A stretch of 64,000 nucleotides of DNA from Janthinobacterium sp. FW305-129 (GCF_020858115.1 NZ_JACYMM010000003.1:248001-312000); one strand, 5' to 3'; positions 30,469-38,719 are shown, counted from the first letter of the stretch. Translations and numbers: made by a program. Notes: generated from the letters alone by a model not told the origin.

Positions 30469-31785
30469 ATGACCGAGATCACGTCCCTGAGAGACATCCC
30501 GCAAAAAAATATCTTCCGCAAGGGCGACACCTTTGTGCTGTTCGGCGAGCTGTTCGGCCGCGGCTATGTGAATGGCTTGCTGGACGAAGCGCGCAAGGCG
30601 GGCATGAATATCGTCGGCATGACGGTCGGCCGCCGCGATGAAAACATGGCCCTGCGTCCGCTGAACGCGGAAGAGCTGGCCGAAGCCGAAGCCAACCTGG
30701 GCGGGCGCATCATCAATGTGCCGCTGATGGCCGGTTTCGACCTCGACGCGCCGGCCGGCGAACCGACGCCGACGGCCCTGCTGGCCGACATGACCCTGAA
30801 AAGCTGGCAGGAAGACAAGCTGGACTGGGCGCAGATCGAACGCTGCCGCGAAGCCGGCGTCGCCCGCTTCAGCGCTTCCGTGGCGAAAGCCATGGCCGAG
30901 CTGGACAGCCTGATTCCTGACGGCAGCAATGTGTATTTCGCCCACACCATGGCCGGCGGCATTCCGAAGGTCAAGGTCTTCCTGGCCATCGCCAACCGCA
31001 TCTACAAAGGCCGCGGCGAGCGCTTCATGTCCTCGCGCGCCCTGCTCGACAGCGACCTGGGTAAATTGATCCTGATGAACTTCGACGAAGTCACGGCCAA
31101 CACCCTGCAGCACCTGATCGACGGCAGCGCCGCCATCCGCGCCCGCATCGAGCAAACGGGCGGCCAGGTGCGCTACAGCGCCTACGGCTACCACGGTACC
31201 GAGATCTTGATCGACGGCAAGTACCAGTGGCAAACCTACAGCAACTACACGCAAGGCCTGGCCAAGATGCGCCTGGAAAACGTGGCCAAGGCCGCGTGGG
31301 AAAAAGGCATCAAGGCGACCGTCTTCAATTGCCCGGAAATCCGCACGAATTCGTCCGACATTTTCGTCGGCGTGGAACTGTCGCTGTTCCCCCTGCTCGA
31401 CGCGCTGAAAAAAGAAGGCGGCGGCGCCTGGGCCGAAGAGCAGTGGAAAATCTGCCAGGGCTTGCTGGAAGACGGCGTGTCGCTGCAAGACTTGCTCGAC
31501 CGTATCGCCGCCTACAACGGCGACGCCACCAGCGTGCAGTTCCGCAACTTCGCCGCCTGGCCGATGGACAACACGCCAGAGCTGGCCGACGTCATGATCG
31601 GCACCTCGGACGACATCACCAAGCTGCACAAGGACCGCAAGGAACTGATCACCGACCACCTGAGCTCGCTGGTGCTGGAAGGCACGGGTCCGCTGATGTT
31701 CCACACCATGTCGGAACCGCCAGCGCCCGTCGTCTGGCTCAACCACGACATCATCGCGCGCCAGCTGAACTCGGTTCACAACTGA
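30469..31785 (+). CDS. Enoyl-ACP reductase FabMG-like protein
   Basis: 438 residues. The N-terminus has a Rossmann-like dinucleotide-binding look (FVLFGELFGRGYVNGLLDEA) followed by a basic MTVGRRDEN. From memory it resembles the 'enoyl ACP reductase FabMG' family described from triclosan-resistance screens; I recognise the overall length and layout but not every motif. It is free-standing between polB and an SDR gene, with 264 nt upstream and a strong hairpin downstream. If the call is right it is an extra enoyl-ACP reductase beside FabI/FabV. Confidence 0.5.
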   Translation: MTEITSLRDIPQKNIFRKGDTFVLFGELFGRGYVNGLLDEARKAGMNIVGMTVGRRDENMALRPLNAEELAEAEANLGGRIINVPLMAGFDLDAPAGEPTPTALLADMTLKSWQEDKLDWAQIERCREAGVARFSASVAKAMAELDSLIPDGSNVYFAHTMAGGIPKVKVFLAIANRIYKGRGERFMSSRALLDSDLGKLILMNFDEVTANTLQHLIDGSAAIRARIEQTGGQVRYSAYGYHGTEILIDGKYQWQTYSNYTQGLAKMRLENVAKAAWEKGIKATVFNCPEIRTNSSDIFVGVELSLFPLLDALKKEGGGAWAEEQWKICQGLLEDGVSLQDLLDRIAAYNGDATSVQFRNFAAWPMDNTPELADVMIGTSDDITKLHKDRKELITDHLSSLVLEGTGPLMFHTMSEPPAPVVWLNHDIIARQLNSVHN

Positions 31786-31817
31786 GCTTGATGTAGCGTA
31801 AGGTAAGCTGCAAGACA

Positions 31818-31848
31818 CCGACGGCCCGGCTCATCCCCGGGCCGTCGG
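31818..31848. terminator. Strong hairpin between convergent genes
   Basis: CCGACGGCCCGG / CCGGGCCGTCGG, 12-bp perfect stem with a 7-nt loop, followed by a short CGTTTC. It lies between the stops of the FabMG-like and SDR genes and probably ends transcription from both despite the short T-run. Confidence 0.6.
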
Positions 31849-31864
31849 CGTTTCTGCGCATGCC

Positions 31865-32629
31865 CTATGCGCGCACGACGGACACGCCGCCATCGGCCAG
31901 CAGCGCCGTGCCGGTGGTAAAGCTCGATGCATCGGACGCCAGGTACAGCGCCGAGCGGGCGATCTCGTCCGGCGTAGCCAGGCGTTTTAACGCATGCAAG
32001 CCCGCCACGAAGGCCAGCGCTTCGGGCGTGTCGGCCACCGCGCGCCCCATGGGCGTATCCGTGCCGCCCGGCAACAGGGCGTTTACACGCACGCCGGCCG
32101 CGCCATACTCGGCCGCCAGGGCCTTCGTCAAGCCGATCACGCCCGCCTTGCTGGCCGCATACGCCGCCATGCCGGCCATGCCCAGCGTATGGCCGACAAA
32201 GGTCGAGGTGAAGATCAGCGAGCCGCCGCCGCGCGCCGCCATGGCGGGCAGCTGGTATTTGGCCGCCAGGAAGGCACTGGTGAGATTGGTGTCGACCGCC
32301 GCTTGCCAGTCTTCCAGCGCCAGCTCCGGCGTGGGTCCCATGGGCCCCAGGCTGCCCGCATTGTTAAAAGCGATATCGAGGCCGCCAAAGCGTTGCAGCG
32401 CCAGCGCCACGGCCCCTTGCGCGCACGCGGCGTCGGCCACGTCGCCCACGCAGGCCACGGCCTGCGCGCCGCCGTCCGCCAGCTGCGCCACCAGCGCCTC
32501 GAGTTCCTTCCGCCGCCGCGCCACCAGTACCAGCCGCGCGCCCTCGCCCGCGAACAGGCGCGCCGCCGCGTGGCCGATGCCCGAGCTGGCGCCCGTGATG
32601 ATGGCGACCTTATTTTCCAGTTGCAACAT
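31865..32629 (-). CDS. SDR family oxidoreductase
   Basis: 254 residues, classical short-chain dehydrogenase. Cofactor motif TGASSGIGHAAA near residue 13, NNAGSLG near 90, and the catalytic pattern S...Y-x-x-x-K in YAASKAGV. The arginine-rich VARRRKE after the second strand suggests NADP(H). The start at 32629 has GGGGAAG 5-6 nt upstream. Substrate unknown. Confidence 0.88.
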   Translation of the reverse strand: MLQLENKVAIITGASSGIGHAAARLFAGEGARLVLVARRRKELEALVAQLADGGAQAVACVGDVADAACAQGAVALALQRFGGLDIAFNNAGSLGPMGPTPELALEDWQAAVDTNLTSAFLAAKYQLPAMAARGGGSLIFTSTFVGHTLGMAGMAAYAASKAGVIGLTKALAAEYGAAGVRVNALLPGGTDTPMGRAVADTPEALAFVAGLHALKRLATPDEIARSALYLASDASSFTTGTALLADGGVSVVRA

Positions 32630-32762
32630 TTGCTTCCCCTTCAAGTGGTTGAAAGGGAAAAGATAGGCCGGCAAGCCGGGCGCGGCACTCCGCTTCTTGC
32701 GCTGGAATCGGCATCGTCACAGATTCGCCAGGCTTGAGCAAAACGCACGCCAAGCATAAAAC

Positions 32763-32791
32763 TTGCCAGATTGTGACAAATCAGTGATAAT
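32763..32791 (+). promoter_or_regulatory. Predicted tRNA-Leu promoter
   Basis: TTGCCA and GATAAT separated by 17 bp, ending 12 nt before the mature tRNA; each element matches 5 of 6 consensus bases. Confidence 0.65.
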
Positions 32792-32803
32792 GCGTCTCGC
32801 GTT

Positions 32804-32890
32804 GCCGGGATGGCGGAATAGGTAGACGCACGGGACTCAAAATCCCGCGCTGGAAACAGCGTGCCGGTTCGATTCCGGCTCCCGGCACCA
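32804..32890 (+). tRNA. tRNA-Leu (CAA)
   Basis: 87 nt including the encoded CCA. Acceptor arms GCCGGGA / TCCCGGC, anticodon stem CGGGA / TCCCG around loop CTCAAAA giving anticodon CAA (reads UUG), a long class II variable arm (CGCTGGAAACAGCG) and T loop GTTCGATTCC. All stems pair. Confidence 0.96.
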
Positions 32891-32916
32891 CAGAACACAT
32901 CAAAGAAGTACCGATC

Positions 32917-32959
32917 AAGCCATTAAATCCAATAAAATCAAGGATTTAGTGGCTTTTTT
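32917..32959 (+). terminator. Intrinsic terminator after tRNA-Leu
   Basis: AAGCCATTAAATCC pairs with GGATTTAGTGGCTT (one G-T pair) over an 11-nt loop and runs into a T-tract, 26 nt after the tRNA. Confidence 0.85.
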
Positions 32960-33260
32960 CTTGCCTGATCAAGCCGATCACTCCCGATTAAACCCGATAA
33001 GAACGGATGGGCGTTACGCCATGAAACGCTCAGGGGACTGGTGCGCGGAAATTGCCGTACTCGCGTTCGAACGCTGGCGTGACAAAGTCTCCGCGCGCAA
33101 AGAAACGCCCGCTCAACTCAAAGCCAGCGGCAATTTGCCCATGCCCTGAGCTAGGGCCATGAAGCACATCAAGGCAATGCCTGATGGCATGCCGATGCGG
33201 CCCTGGCCGCATCAGGATTTGCGGCCGCATCACTGGATAGCGGCCGACGATTCCTTGCCA
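32960..33260. other. Gene-poor stretch after tRNA-Leu
   Basis: No gene is well supported here. A 42-codon frame at 33021-33149 (MKRSGDWCAEIAVLAF...) and a 58-codon frame starting at 33159 exist, the latter running antisense into the next gene; neither has a convincing ribosome site or recognisable domain. A 9-bp perfect hairpin, GATGCGGCC / GGCCGCATC, lies at 33194-33213. Confidence 0.4.
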
Positions 33261-33506
33261 TCAAAGGAAGGTCATTTCCAGACCGGCCATCCTGACGACG
33301 AAGAAGGTGACGATCCCCAAGGCCAGCAGCAATAGCATGAAGACTGCGACCACCTTGCCGCTTGCGCGCAGCACCGCGCGGTTCTGCTTCGCCTTATCCT
33401 TGTCCTTCTTCCCTTGATCGTAATGCCACTTGATGGCGAAGAACATGCCCGTGCAAAGCACGAAAGCCTTGAAGGTAACGAAGACTATAGGAGTCCAATC
33501 GATCAT
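33261..33506 (-). CDS. Small two-helix membrane protein, unknown function
   Basis: 81 residues: membrane helix about 5-24 (PIVFVTFKAFVLCTGMFFAI), a strongly basic loop (DQGKKDKDKAKQNR) and a second helix about 51-71 (VVAVFMLLLLALGIVTFFVV). I do not recognise the family. The ATG at 33506 is chosen because the alternative upstream start is a GTG with no ribosome site. It diverges from the MocR gene 275 nt away, so it is a candidate target of that regulator. Confidence 0.5.
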   Translation of the reverse strand: MIDWTPIVFVTFKAFVLCTGMFFAIKWHYDQGKKDKDKAKQNRAVLRASGKVVAVFMLLLLALGIVTFFVVRMAGLEMTFL

Positions 33507-33781
33507 TTTGCGTATTTCCAGTCTATTACTTGACACTATCTATCGCGGGGAGCACTGCCTCAACACGCCGCTTCAGCAGCTGCTGCTCAAACCATCCCCC
33601 CGGCATTCCCGGCTTGAGTCTTTCATTATATCCAGCTATGAAATAACCATGGCATCTTGCCCATTGATTTGCCGAATGCAAAGGAGAGAGGAGAAAACGT
33701 CAGCAACTGCCATGCAAGGATGGTGCTGCTGTACGTTCTGATGCATACTACCTGAAAACAATTTCCATACATTGAGACAAA

Positions 33782-35182
33782 ATGTCCCAGTTAAAAACCA
33801 TACAAGATGAACATTTGACTATCTGGATGCCCCGCCTGGCCGGGAACAAAGGGCCACGTTTCTTGCAGATTGCGGATGCCCTGCAAGCGGCGCTGGCAGT
33901 CGGATCGGTGAAGCCGGGCGACCGCCTGCCTACGCAGCGCCAGCTGGCGGCACAGCTGGACGTCGACCTGACGACGATCACGCGCGCCTACGACGAAGCC
34001 AGGCGCCGCAACTTGCTCGAGGGCCGCGGCGCCCGCGGCACTTATGCCGCGGCGCCGAAAGTCGAATTGACCGCCATCCTCGACCTGAGCATGAATACCC
34101 CGCCACCGCCGGATGGCGTGGACTTCGACGACATGTTGAAACAAGGTTTGTCGCAAGTATTGATGAGGTCAGACAATGAATTGCTGATGACTTATCACCT
34201 GGGCGGGGGAAGCGACTCCGACCGCAAGGCTGGCGCCACGTGGCTGGCACCGATGTTCGGAGATCTGGATGCTCGGCAGGTTGTCGTGTGTCCGGGTGCG
34301 CAAGCGGCGATCGCCGCATTGATCCTTGCGCTGACGGAGCCTGGCGAGGTCATCCTGACCGAGCCAATCAGTTATCCCGGCTTGCGTACCGCAGCGACCC
34401 AATTCGGCCGGCACCTCATTGCCGTCGAAGCGGACAAGCACGGGATGCTGCCCCAGATGCTGGAGGAAGCGTGCCGCCGGCACAAGCCCGGGCTGGTCTA
34501 CCTCAATCCGACCTTGCACAACCCGACCGCCATCACCATGCCGGAACACCGGCGCAAGGAGCTCGCCAGCGTCGCGCAGCGCTGCAATGTACGCATCGTC
34601 GAGGACGATCCCTACTGGCTCCTTGCCGAGGCCCCGCCGCCGCCGATTGCCACGTTTGCCCCGGAACAGGTGGTCTACATCTCCACCCTGTCGAAATGCC
34701 TGACGCCCGGCTTGCGTGTCGCCTTCGTGCTGCTACGCGACCCGTTCGAGCGCGAACGCTTCCTGGTCGCGCTACGATCCTTTGCGCTGATGGTCGCGCC
34801 GCTGACGGCCGCACTGGCCACGCAGTGGATACTCGACGGTTCGGCTGACGGCTTGATGGAAGGCGTACGCAAGGAGGCGCGCCTGCGCCACCGGATGGCG
34901 CGCGATATCCTGGCGGGGCGCTACAGCGGCGCGGAAGACGGCCTGCATGTATGGATCGAGTTGCCGGCGTACTGGAACTCCTCGCAGCTGGCGCATGCCG
35001 CCGCCAGCTCCGGCATCGCCGTCACGCCGGCGGAGGCATTCGCCACCGGCGGCGCATCGGTGAATGCCATTCGGATTTCCCTGGGCAGCATCAAGGACCG
35101 TGGCCGCCTGCAAGCAGGTCTGCAACGGCTGTCCCATCTGCTTGCGCGGCGGCCCGAGTCGTTCAGCGCCGCCGTGGTGTAA
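33782..35182 (+). CDS. MocR-type regulator (GntR helix-turn-helix plus aminotransferase domain)
   Basis: 466 residues. N-terminal GntR winged helix (PRFLQIADALQAALAVGSVKPG, then PTQRQLAAQLDVDLTTITRAYDEA split) followed by a fold-type I aminotransferase domain with LNPTLHNPT, EDDPYW and the PLP lysine in STLSKCLTPGLR. MocR proteins sense PLP or amino-type ligands and usually control a divergent neighbour. The 3' end directly abuts a truncated nnrU-like sequence on the other strand. Confidence 0.9.
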   Translation: MSQLKTIQDEHLTIWMPRLAGNKGPRFLQIADALQAALAVGSVKPGDRLPTQRQLAAQLDVDLTTITRAYDEARRRNLLEGRGARGTYAAAPKVELTAILDLSMNTPPPPDGVDFDDMLKQGLSQVLMRSDNELLMTYHLGGGSDSDRKAGATWLAPMFGDLDARQVVVCPGAQAAIAALILALTEPGEVILTEPISYPGLRTAATQFGRHLIAVEADKHGMLPQMLEEACRRHKPGLVYLNPTLHNPTAITMPEHRRKELASVAQRCNVRIVEDDPYWLLAEAPPPPIATFAPEQVVYISTLSKCLTPGLRVAFVLLRDPFERERFLVALRSFALMVAPLTAALATQWILDGSADGLMEGVRKEARLRHRMARDILAGRYSGAEDGLHVWIELPAYWNSSQLAHAAASSGIAVTPAEAFATGGASVNAIRISLGSIKDRGRLQAGLQRLSHLLARRPESFSAAVV

Positions 35183-35183
35183 C

Positions 35184-35284
35184 TGACCAGGAAACACGGC
35201 GAGAAAGCCACGCCAGCCGCCGGCGACGATGCGCACCGAGTGCACGCCGAGGAACAGCAGCAAACCGGGTATCAGCACCATCAT
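35184..35284 (-). pseudogene. Truncated 5' end of an nnrU-like gene
   Basis: The minus strand from the ATG at 35284 reads MMVLIPGLLLFLGVHSVRI, then VAGGWR, which matches the conserved N-terminus of NnrU-family membrane proteins (associated with nitrite/nitric oxide metabolism in some species). A strong GGAGGAG precedes the ATG. Similarity stops after about 25 codons, and the frame then runs antisense into the MocR gene. Full-length NnrU is about 190 residues, so this is a remnant cut off at a recombination joint near the MocR stop codon. Confidence 0.6.
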
Positions 35285-35353
35285 CGTCCACTCCTCCAGT
35301 CAATGCCCGCTACCGGGCATAGCCGACGCCATGGCCGGCGTCGTGCGCGCAGA

Positions 35354-35746
35354 TCAACGCTCCTCGCGGTAGTAATCGCAGCCCTCGAACGTGGTGCGCA
35401 GCGCCTGCTGCAGCTGGGCGTAGCGCTCGGGCGTCAGGTTGAAACGCACGTCGATCTGGCCGTCGTCGTCCATCTGCATGGCGGCCTCGGCATCCATCTG
35501 CACGGACAGGCGGTTCGGATGCAGAATCACGGCGTGCATGTGGCCATACCAGGCAAATTCCTGGCCGCCGTATTCGATATACGGCTCGTCCATGCCCGTG
35601 GCCACGTCCTGCTCGTCGTATTCGTCGGCGCGCTGCAGCATCAGGTAGACGGGCTCGCCTTTGCCGGCTGGCGCGGCCAGGGTGGTGATCAGGGCGTCGT
35701 CTTCATGGATGACGGACAATTCGGTGGCGGTAAATCCTGCGGACAT
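35354..35746 (-). CDS. Imm10-like immunity protein
   Basis: 130 residues, acidic, no signal peptide. The pattern YLMLQRADEYDEQDVATGMD, YIEYGGQEFAWYG, then HLNRLSV-like strands and a final LQQALRTTFEG resembles the Imm10 family of polymorphic-toxin immunity proteins as I remember it. No toxin gene lies next to it, so it would be an orphan. It could also be a solitary member used for another role. Confidence 0.55.
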   Translation of the reverse strand: MSAGFTATELSVIHEDDALITTLAAPAGKGEPVYLMLQRADEYDEQDVATGMDEPYIEYGGQEFAWYGHMHAVILHPNRLSVQMDAEAAMQMDDDGQIDVRFNLTPERYAQLQQALRTTFEGCDYYREER

Positions 35747-35893
35747 GGCATGCTTTCAACAATTCAAGGGATGGCGCCACCATAGCGCAAAAGCGCCGCG
35801 CACGACATAGGGCGCGGCGAATAAAGCGTGCCGCCCCCAACCGCGCTGGCCGCCTATAATGGCCATTCCATCCATATTGCACAGGAGAACGCC

Positions 35894-36310
35894 TTGTCCG
35901 CAGCATCGTCCTACACCACCCGCCTGGCCATCCCCGCCATCGCCACCTACCAGCAGCTGCGCGTCGCCGCCGGGCTGAGCGCGAAAAGCACGGAGGCGGC
36001 GGCCAAGGGCTTGCCGAATTCCCTGTTCGCCGTACAAGTGCTGCTCGGCGACACGGTGGTCGGCATGGGCAGGGTCATCGGCGATGGCGGCTGTTTTTAC
36101 CAGGTGGTCGATATCGCCGTGCTGCCGGCCCACCAGGGCAAGGGCCTGGGCAAGCTGATCATGCGCGAAATCCGCCAGTTCATCGACAGCGACGTGCCGG
36201 ACAGCGCCTACGTCAGCCTGATCGCCGATGGCCAGGCGCAAGACCTGTATGCGCAGTTCGGTTTCAAGCATACGGCGCCCGCCTCCGTCGGCATGGCGCT
36301 GAAGCGCTAG
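35894..36310 (+). CDS. GNAT family N-acetyltransferase
   Basis: 138 residues with acetyl-CoA loop HQGKGLGKLIM in DIAVLPAHQGKGLG and the LYAQFGFKHT motif near the C-terminus. The TTG start at 35894 is chosen because AGGAG lies 7 nt before it; the frame is open upstream but lacks family similarity. The acceptor is unknown. The M56-like gene begins 7 nt after its stop. Confidence 0.85.
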   Translation: MSAASSYTTRLAIPAIATYQQLRVAAGLSAKSTEAAAKGLPNSLFAVQVLLGDTVVGMGRVIGDGGCFYQVVDIAVLPAHQGKGLGKLIMREIRQFIDSDVPDSAYVSLIADGQAQDLYAQFGFKHTAPASVGMALKR

Positions 36311-36317
36311 GCGCCCG

Positions 36318-37064
36318 ATGCCTGCCTGGCTGCTGTGCAGCATGGCGCTGGCGCTGCTGCTGGCGGCCGGCGCCTGGCGCGCCGAGCCTGTGCTGCAGCG
36401 GCGCGGGCGCGCGACACGCTGGCTGTGGCTGGCGGCCATCGCCGCGTCCGCCATCGTGCCCCTGGCGTGGCTGCCCGGCGTGCTGAAGGCCATGCCGGCG
36501 GAGCAGGCGCAGCTGAAACTGGGCTGGTTTATGGCGTCTGCAGGCATGCTGACGCTGCTGGCGCTGCGCAGCGTCTGGCTGCTGTCGCACCAGCGGCGCT
36601 GGCAGAAAACATCGCTGCTGGGCACACTCGTGTACTTGAGCGGCGGCATCGGCCCCTGCGTGGCAGGCTTGCTGCGCCCCCGTATCGTGATGCCCGTCTG
36701 GCTGCAACTGATTCCGCCCCAGCAACAGGCGCTGCTGTTGGCGCACGAGCAATGCCGGCTGGCCGCGCGCGACCCGCAGCTGCTGGCCCTGGCCTACGCC
36801 TTGATCCTGATCATGCCGTGGAACCTGCCCCTGTGGTGGCAGCTGCACCGGCTGCGCTTTGCCATCGAGGTCGATTGCGACGCGCGCATGCTGGCGCACG
36901 GCCACGCGCTGCGCGACTACGCCACCGTCCTGCTCCGGCACGGCCAGTACTATTCGGGCTTGACGGGCGCCTCGCCCATCGTGCTGAACGACCCGCTGGC
37001 ACTGCGCCGGCGGCGCCGGATCATGGCCAGAATTACCCGGGACCGGGCGGCGAACTTGCTATAG
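36318..37064 (+). CDS. M56 (BlaR1)-like membrane protein with degenerate zinc motif
   Basis: 248 residues with three or four membrane helices, in the order expected for the membrane part of BlaR1/MecR1-type M56 peptidases: helices, GPCVAGLLRPRIVMP (family 'fSfGllrPrIvlP'-like), the zinc helix, and DCDARML. The zinc motif reads HEQCR instead of HExxH, so the second histidine is replaced by arginine and the protease site is probably dead. No BlaI/MecI repressor or sensor domain is nearby. The gene is probably co-transcribed with the GNAT gene. Confidence 0.65.
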   Translation: MPAWLLCSMALALLLAAGAWRAEPVLQRRGRATRWLWLAAIAASAIVPLAWLPGVLKAMPAEQAQLKLGWFMASAGMLTLLALRSVWLLSHQRRWQKTSLLGTLVYLSGGIGPCVAGLLRPRIVMPVWLQLIPPQQQALLLAHEQCRLAARDPQLLALAYALILIMPWNLPLWWQLHRLRFAIEVDCDARMLAHGHALRDYATVLLRHGQYYSGLTGASPIVLNDPLALRRRRRIMARITRDRAANLL

Positions 37065-37128
37065 TAGCGGCAACGCCGCGCGGCATGCCCGCGCCCCTGG
37101 CTCCCCCCTTAGAAATCAGAGAGATACC

Positions 37129-37629
37129 ATGCTTTACCTGCTTGCCATCGTGATCGTCATCGCCCTGCTGTACTACGTCTTCAGCGGCCGCACACCCGTC
37201 AAACCGCTGCACAAGCCGCTCGTCTCCGTGCGCCAGTACGTGCCGGCGATCCCTGCCGGCGCACCGGCGCACCACTGGAGCGATGAGGGGCGCTTTGCGT
37301 CGGAAGTGGAAAACGAAGCGATGTACCAGCCCGCCATCGCCAGGCTGGCCGGCGAGCACGGTCCCGGCAACGCGGAAGAAAAATGCCTGGCCCTGCTCGT
37401 CTGCGACGATGCCAACCCGTTCCAGGACAAGGCCATCGCCGTCTTCATCGATGGCCAGCTGGTCGGCTACCTGTCGCACAACGACGCGCTGCGCCTGCGC
37501 CGCAACCTGGGCCGCATGGATCTGGTGGGCCAGCTGACCTCGTGCGACGCCGTCATCCGCGGCGGCGGCCTGTGGAATGGCAAGCGCCTGTCGTACGCCG
37601 TCTGGCTGGACTTGCAGCCGTACAACTAA
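37129..37629 (+). CDS. Membrane-anchored HIRAN-like domain protein
   Basis: 166 residues. One N-terminal membrane helix (MLYLLAIVIVIALLYYVF) followed by a soluble domain. From about residue 80, CLALLVCDDANPFQDKAIAV then GQLVGYLSHNDAL follows the HIRAN pattern (N-P-x-D-x-x-A-V ... V-G-Y-L). HIRAN domains bind DNA ends in eukaryotic helicases; in bacteria they are of unclear use. AGAGAG precedes the ATG. Confidence 0.5.
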   Translation: MLYLLAIVIVIALLYYVFSGRTPVKPLHKPLVSVRQYVPAIPAGAPAHHWSDEGRFASEVENEAMYQPAIARLAGEHGPGNAEEKCLALLVCDDANPFQDKAIAVFIDGQLVGYLSHNDALRLRRNLGRMDLVGQLTSCDAVIRGGGLWNGKRLSYAVWLDLQPYN

Positions 37630-37635
37630 TGACCG

Positions 37636-38445
37636 CTATGCCGCGCGCGCCAGCCTGACGGCCCGCGTGGCAATAAAGCTGGGCAGGAATTTTTCAATTT
37701 CAAAGCGCGGGTGGGGATGCATTTCCTCGTGGTAACCCGCCAGCACGAAACCCGCCGCCAGCTGGCCGCCGATCTGGCTGTCCAGGCCATGGCCGAAGAC
37801 CAGCGCCTCCCCCTTCTCCATGCGCGCCGCCAGCGCATCGGCATCCATATCCTCCACATCCGAATACGGCAGCACGAAACGGGGACGTATCAAGCCCTGC
37901 TGTGCCCATTGCGGATCGCGGTCGCCGATGAAGACGGCCGGATTGAAGAAACTGCTCAGCAGCACGCCGCCATCGGCCAGCACGCGCGCGCATTCGCGCC
38001 ACACGGGGGCGATATCGGGCACGTACTGGTTCGACACGGGGTGGATGATGACATCGAAGCTGGCGTCGGCAAAGCGGGCCAGGTCGCGCATGTCGCCCTG
38101 GACGGTGTCCAGTTGCAAGCCGTCGCGTTCAGCCACCATGCGGTCTTGCGCGAGTTGCTGTTCAGACAGGTCGAAGACGGTGACGTGCGCGCCGGCGGCG
38201 GCCAGCACGGGCGCCTGCTGCCCGCCGGCACCGGCCAGGCACAGGATGCGCTTGCCGCGCACCTCGCCCAGCCAGCCGGCCGGCAAGGGGCCGGGCGTCA
38301 GATGGATTTGCCACTGCCCGGCACGGGCCGCGGCGATGGTGGCGCTGTCGACGGGCTGCGACCAGGGACTGTCGCGTGCAGCCTGCGCATCCCAGGCTTG
38401 CTGATTGTGCTGCAAGAAGTTGTTACCGTGATTACCTAAAGGCAT
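37636..38445 (-). CDS. Class I SAM-dependent methyltransferase
   Basis: 269 residues. SAM-binding motif I is ILCLAGAGGQQAPVLAAAG, with VTVFDLSEQQL (motif II) and GDMRDLARFADASFDVI (motif III-like). The ATG at 38445 has AAAGG 6 nt upstream and is preferred over the ATG at 38451. Substrate unknown. It converges with the HIRAN-like gene, stops being 6 nt apart. Confidence 0.85.
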   Translation of the reverse strand: MPLGNHGNNFLQHNQQAWDAQAARDSPWSQPVDSATIAAARAGQWQIHLTPGPLPAGWLGEVRGKRILCLAGAGGQQAPVLAAAGAHVTVFDLSEQQLAQDRMVAERDGLQLDTVQGDMRDLARFADASFDVIIHPVSNQYVPDIAPVWRECARVLADGGVLLSSFFNPAVFIGDRDPQWAQQGLIRPRFVLPYSDVEDMDADALAARMEKGEALVFGHGLDSQIGGQLAAGFVLAGYHEEMHPHPRFEIEKFLPSFIATRAVRLARAA

Positions 38446-38637
38446 CGTCATCCTTTCAGAAAAACAGGATGCGAATGTAGCATGACTCCAGGCAAGGTGC
38501 CGAGAAGTGAACTCCCGCCACGGCCAGCGTTGTTGCGTCACACAAGGAAGTGCCGGACAGATGGCGCCGGCGCCGTTGCAGACCACTGGAAGGGCAAGGA
38601 GTTCAAGGCCATTATGGCTGCTGGTGAACCCGGCATT

Positions 38638-38651
38638 TTGATGCACATCAA
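38638..38651. promoter_or_regulatory. FNR/Anr-type box 1 (perfect)
   Basis: TTGATGCACATCAA matches the FNR consensus TTGAT-N4-ATCAA at all ten defined bases. Confidence 0.6.
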
Positions 38652-38705
38652 ACACCTCGCAATTTCCTGGCGGCGGCCTTGCGAAAGGTCATGGCCCGTG
38701 TTTTT

Positions 38706-38719
38706 TTGATCCACGTCAA
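38706..38719. promoter_or_regulatory. FNR/Anr-type box 2
   Basis: TTGATCCACGTCAA matches nine of ten consensus bases. Its centre is 68 bp from box 1 and 103 bp before the stress-protein start, a reasonable place for activation. Confidence 0.6.

Noticed and set aside
32804-32890. tRNA-Leu as an integration site for an island
   Set aside because: No repeat of the tRNA 3' end was found downstream and no integrase is present, although the segment after it is patchy.
33159-33335. 58-codon acidic frame
   Set aside because: Poor ribosome-site spacing, no domain, and it runs antisense into the better supported small membrane protein gene.
33430-33741. 103-codon plus-strand frame before the MocR gene
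   Set aside because: Antisense to the small membrane protein at one end, no domain, no ribosome site.
38482-38709. 75-codon frame in the region with FNR boxes
   Set aside because: No similarity or ribosome site, and it contains both regulatory palindromes.
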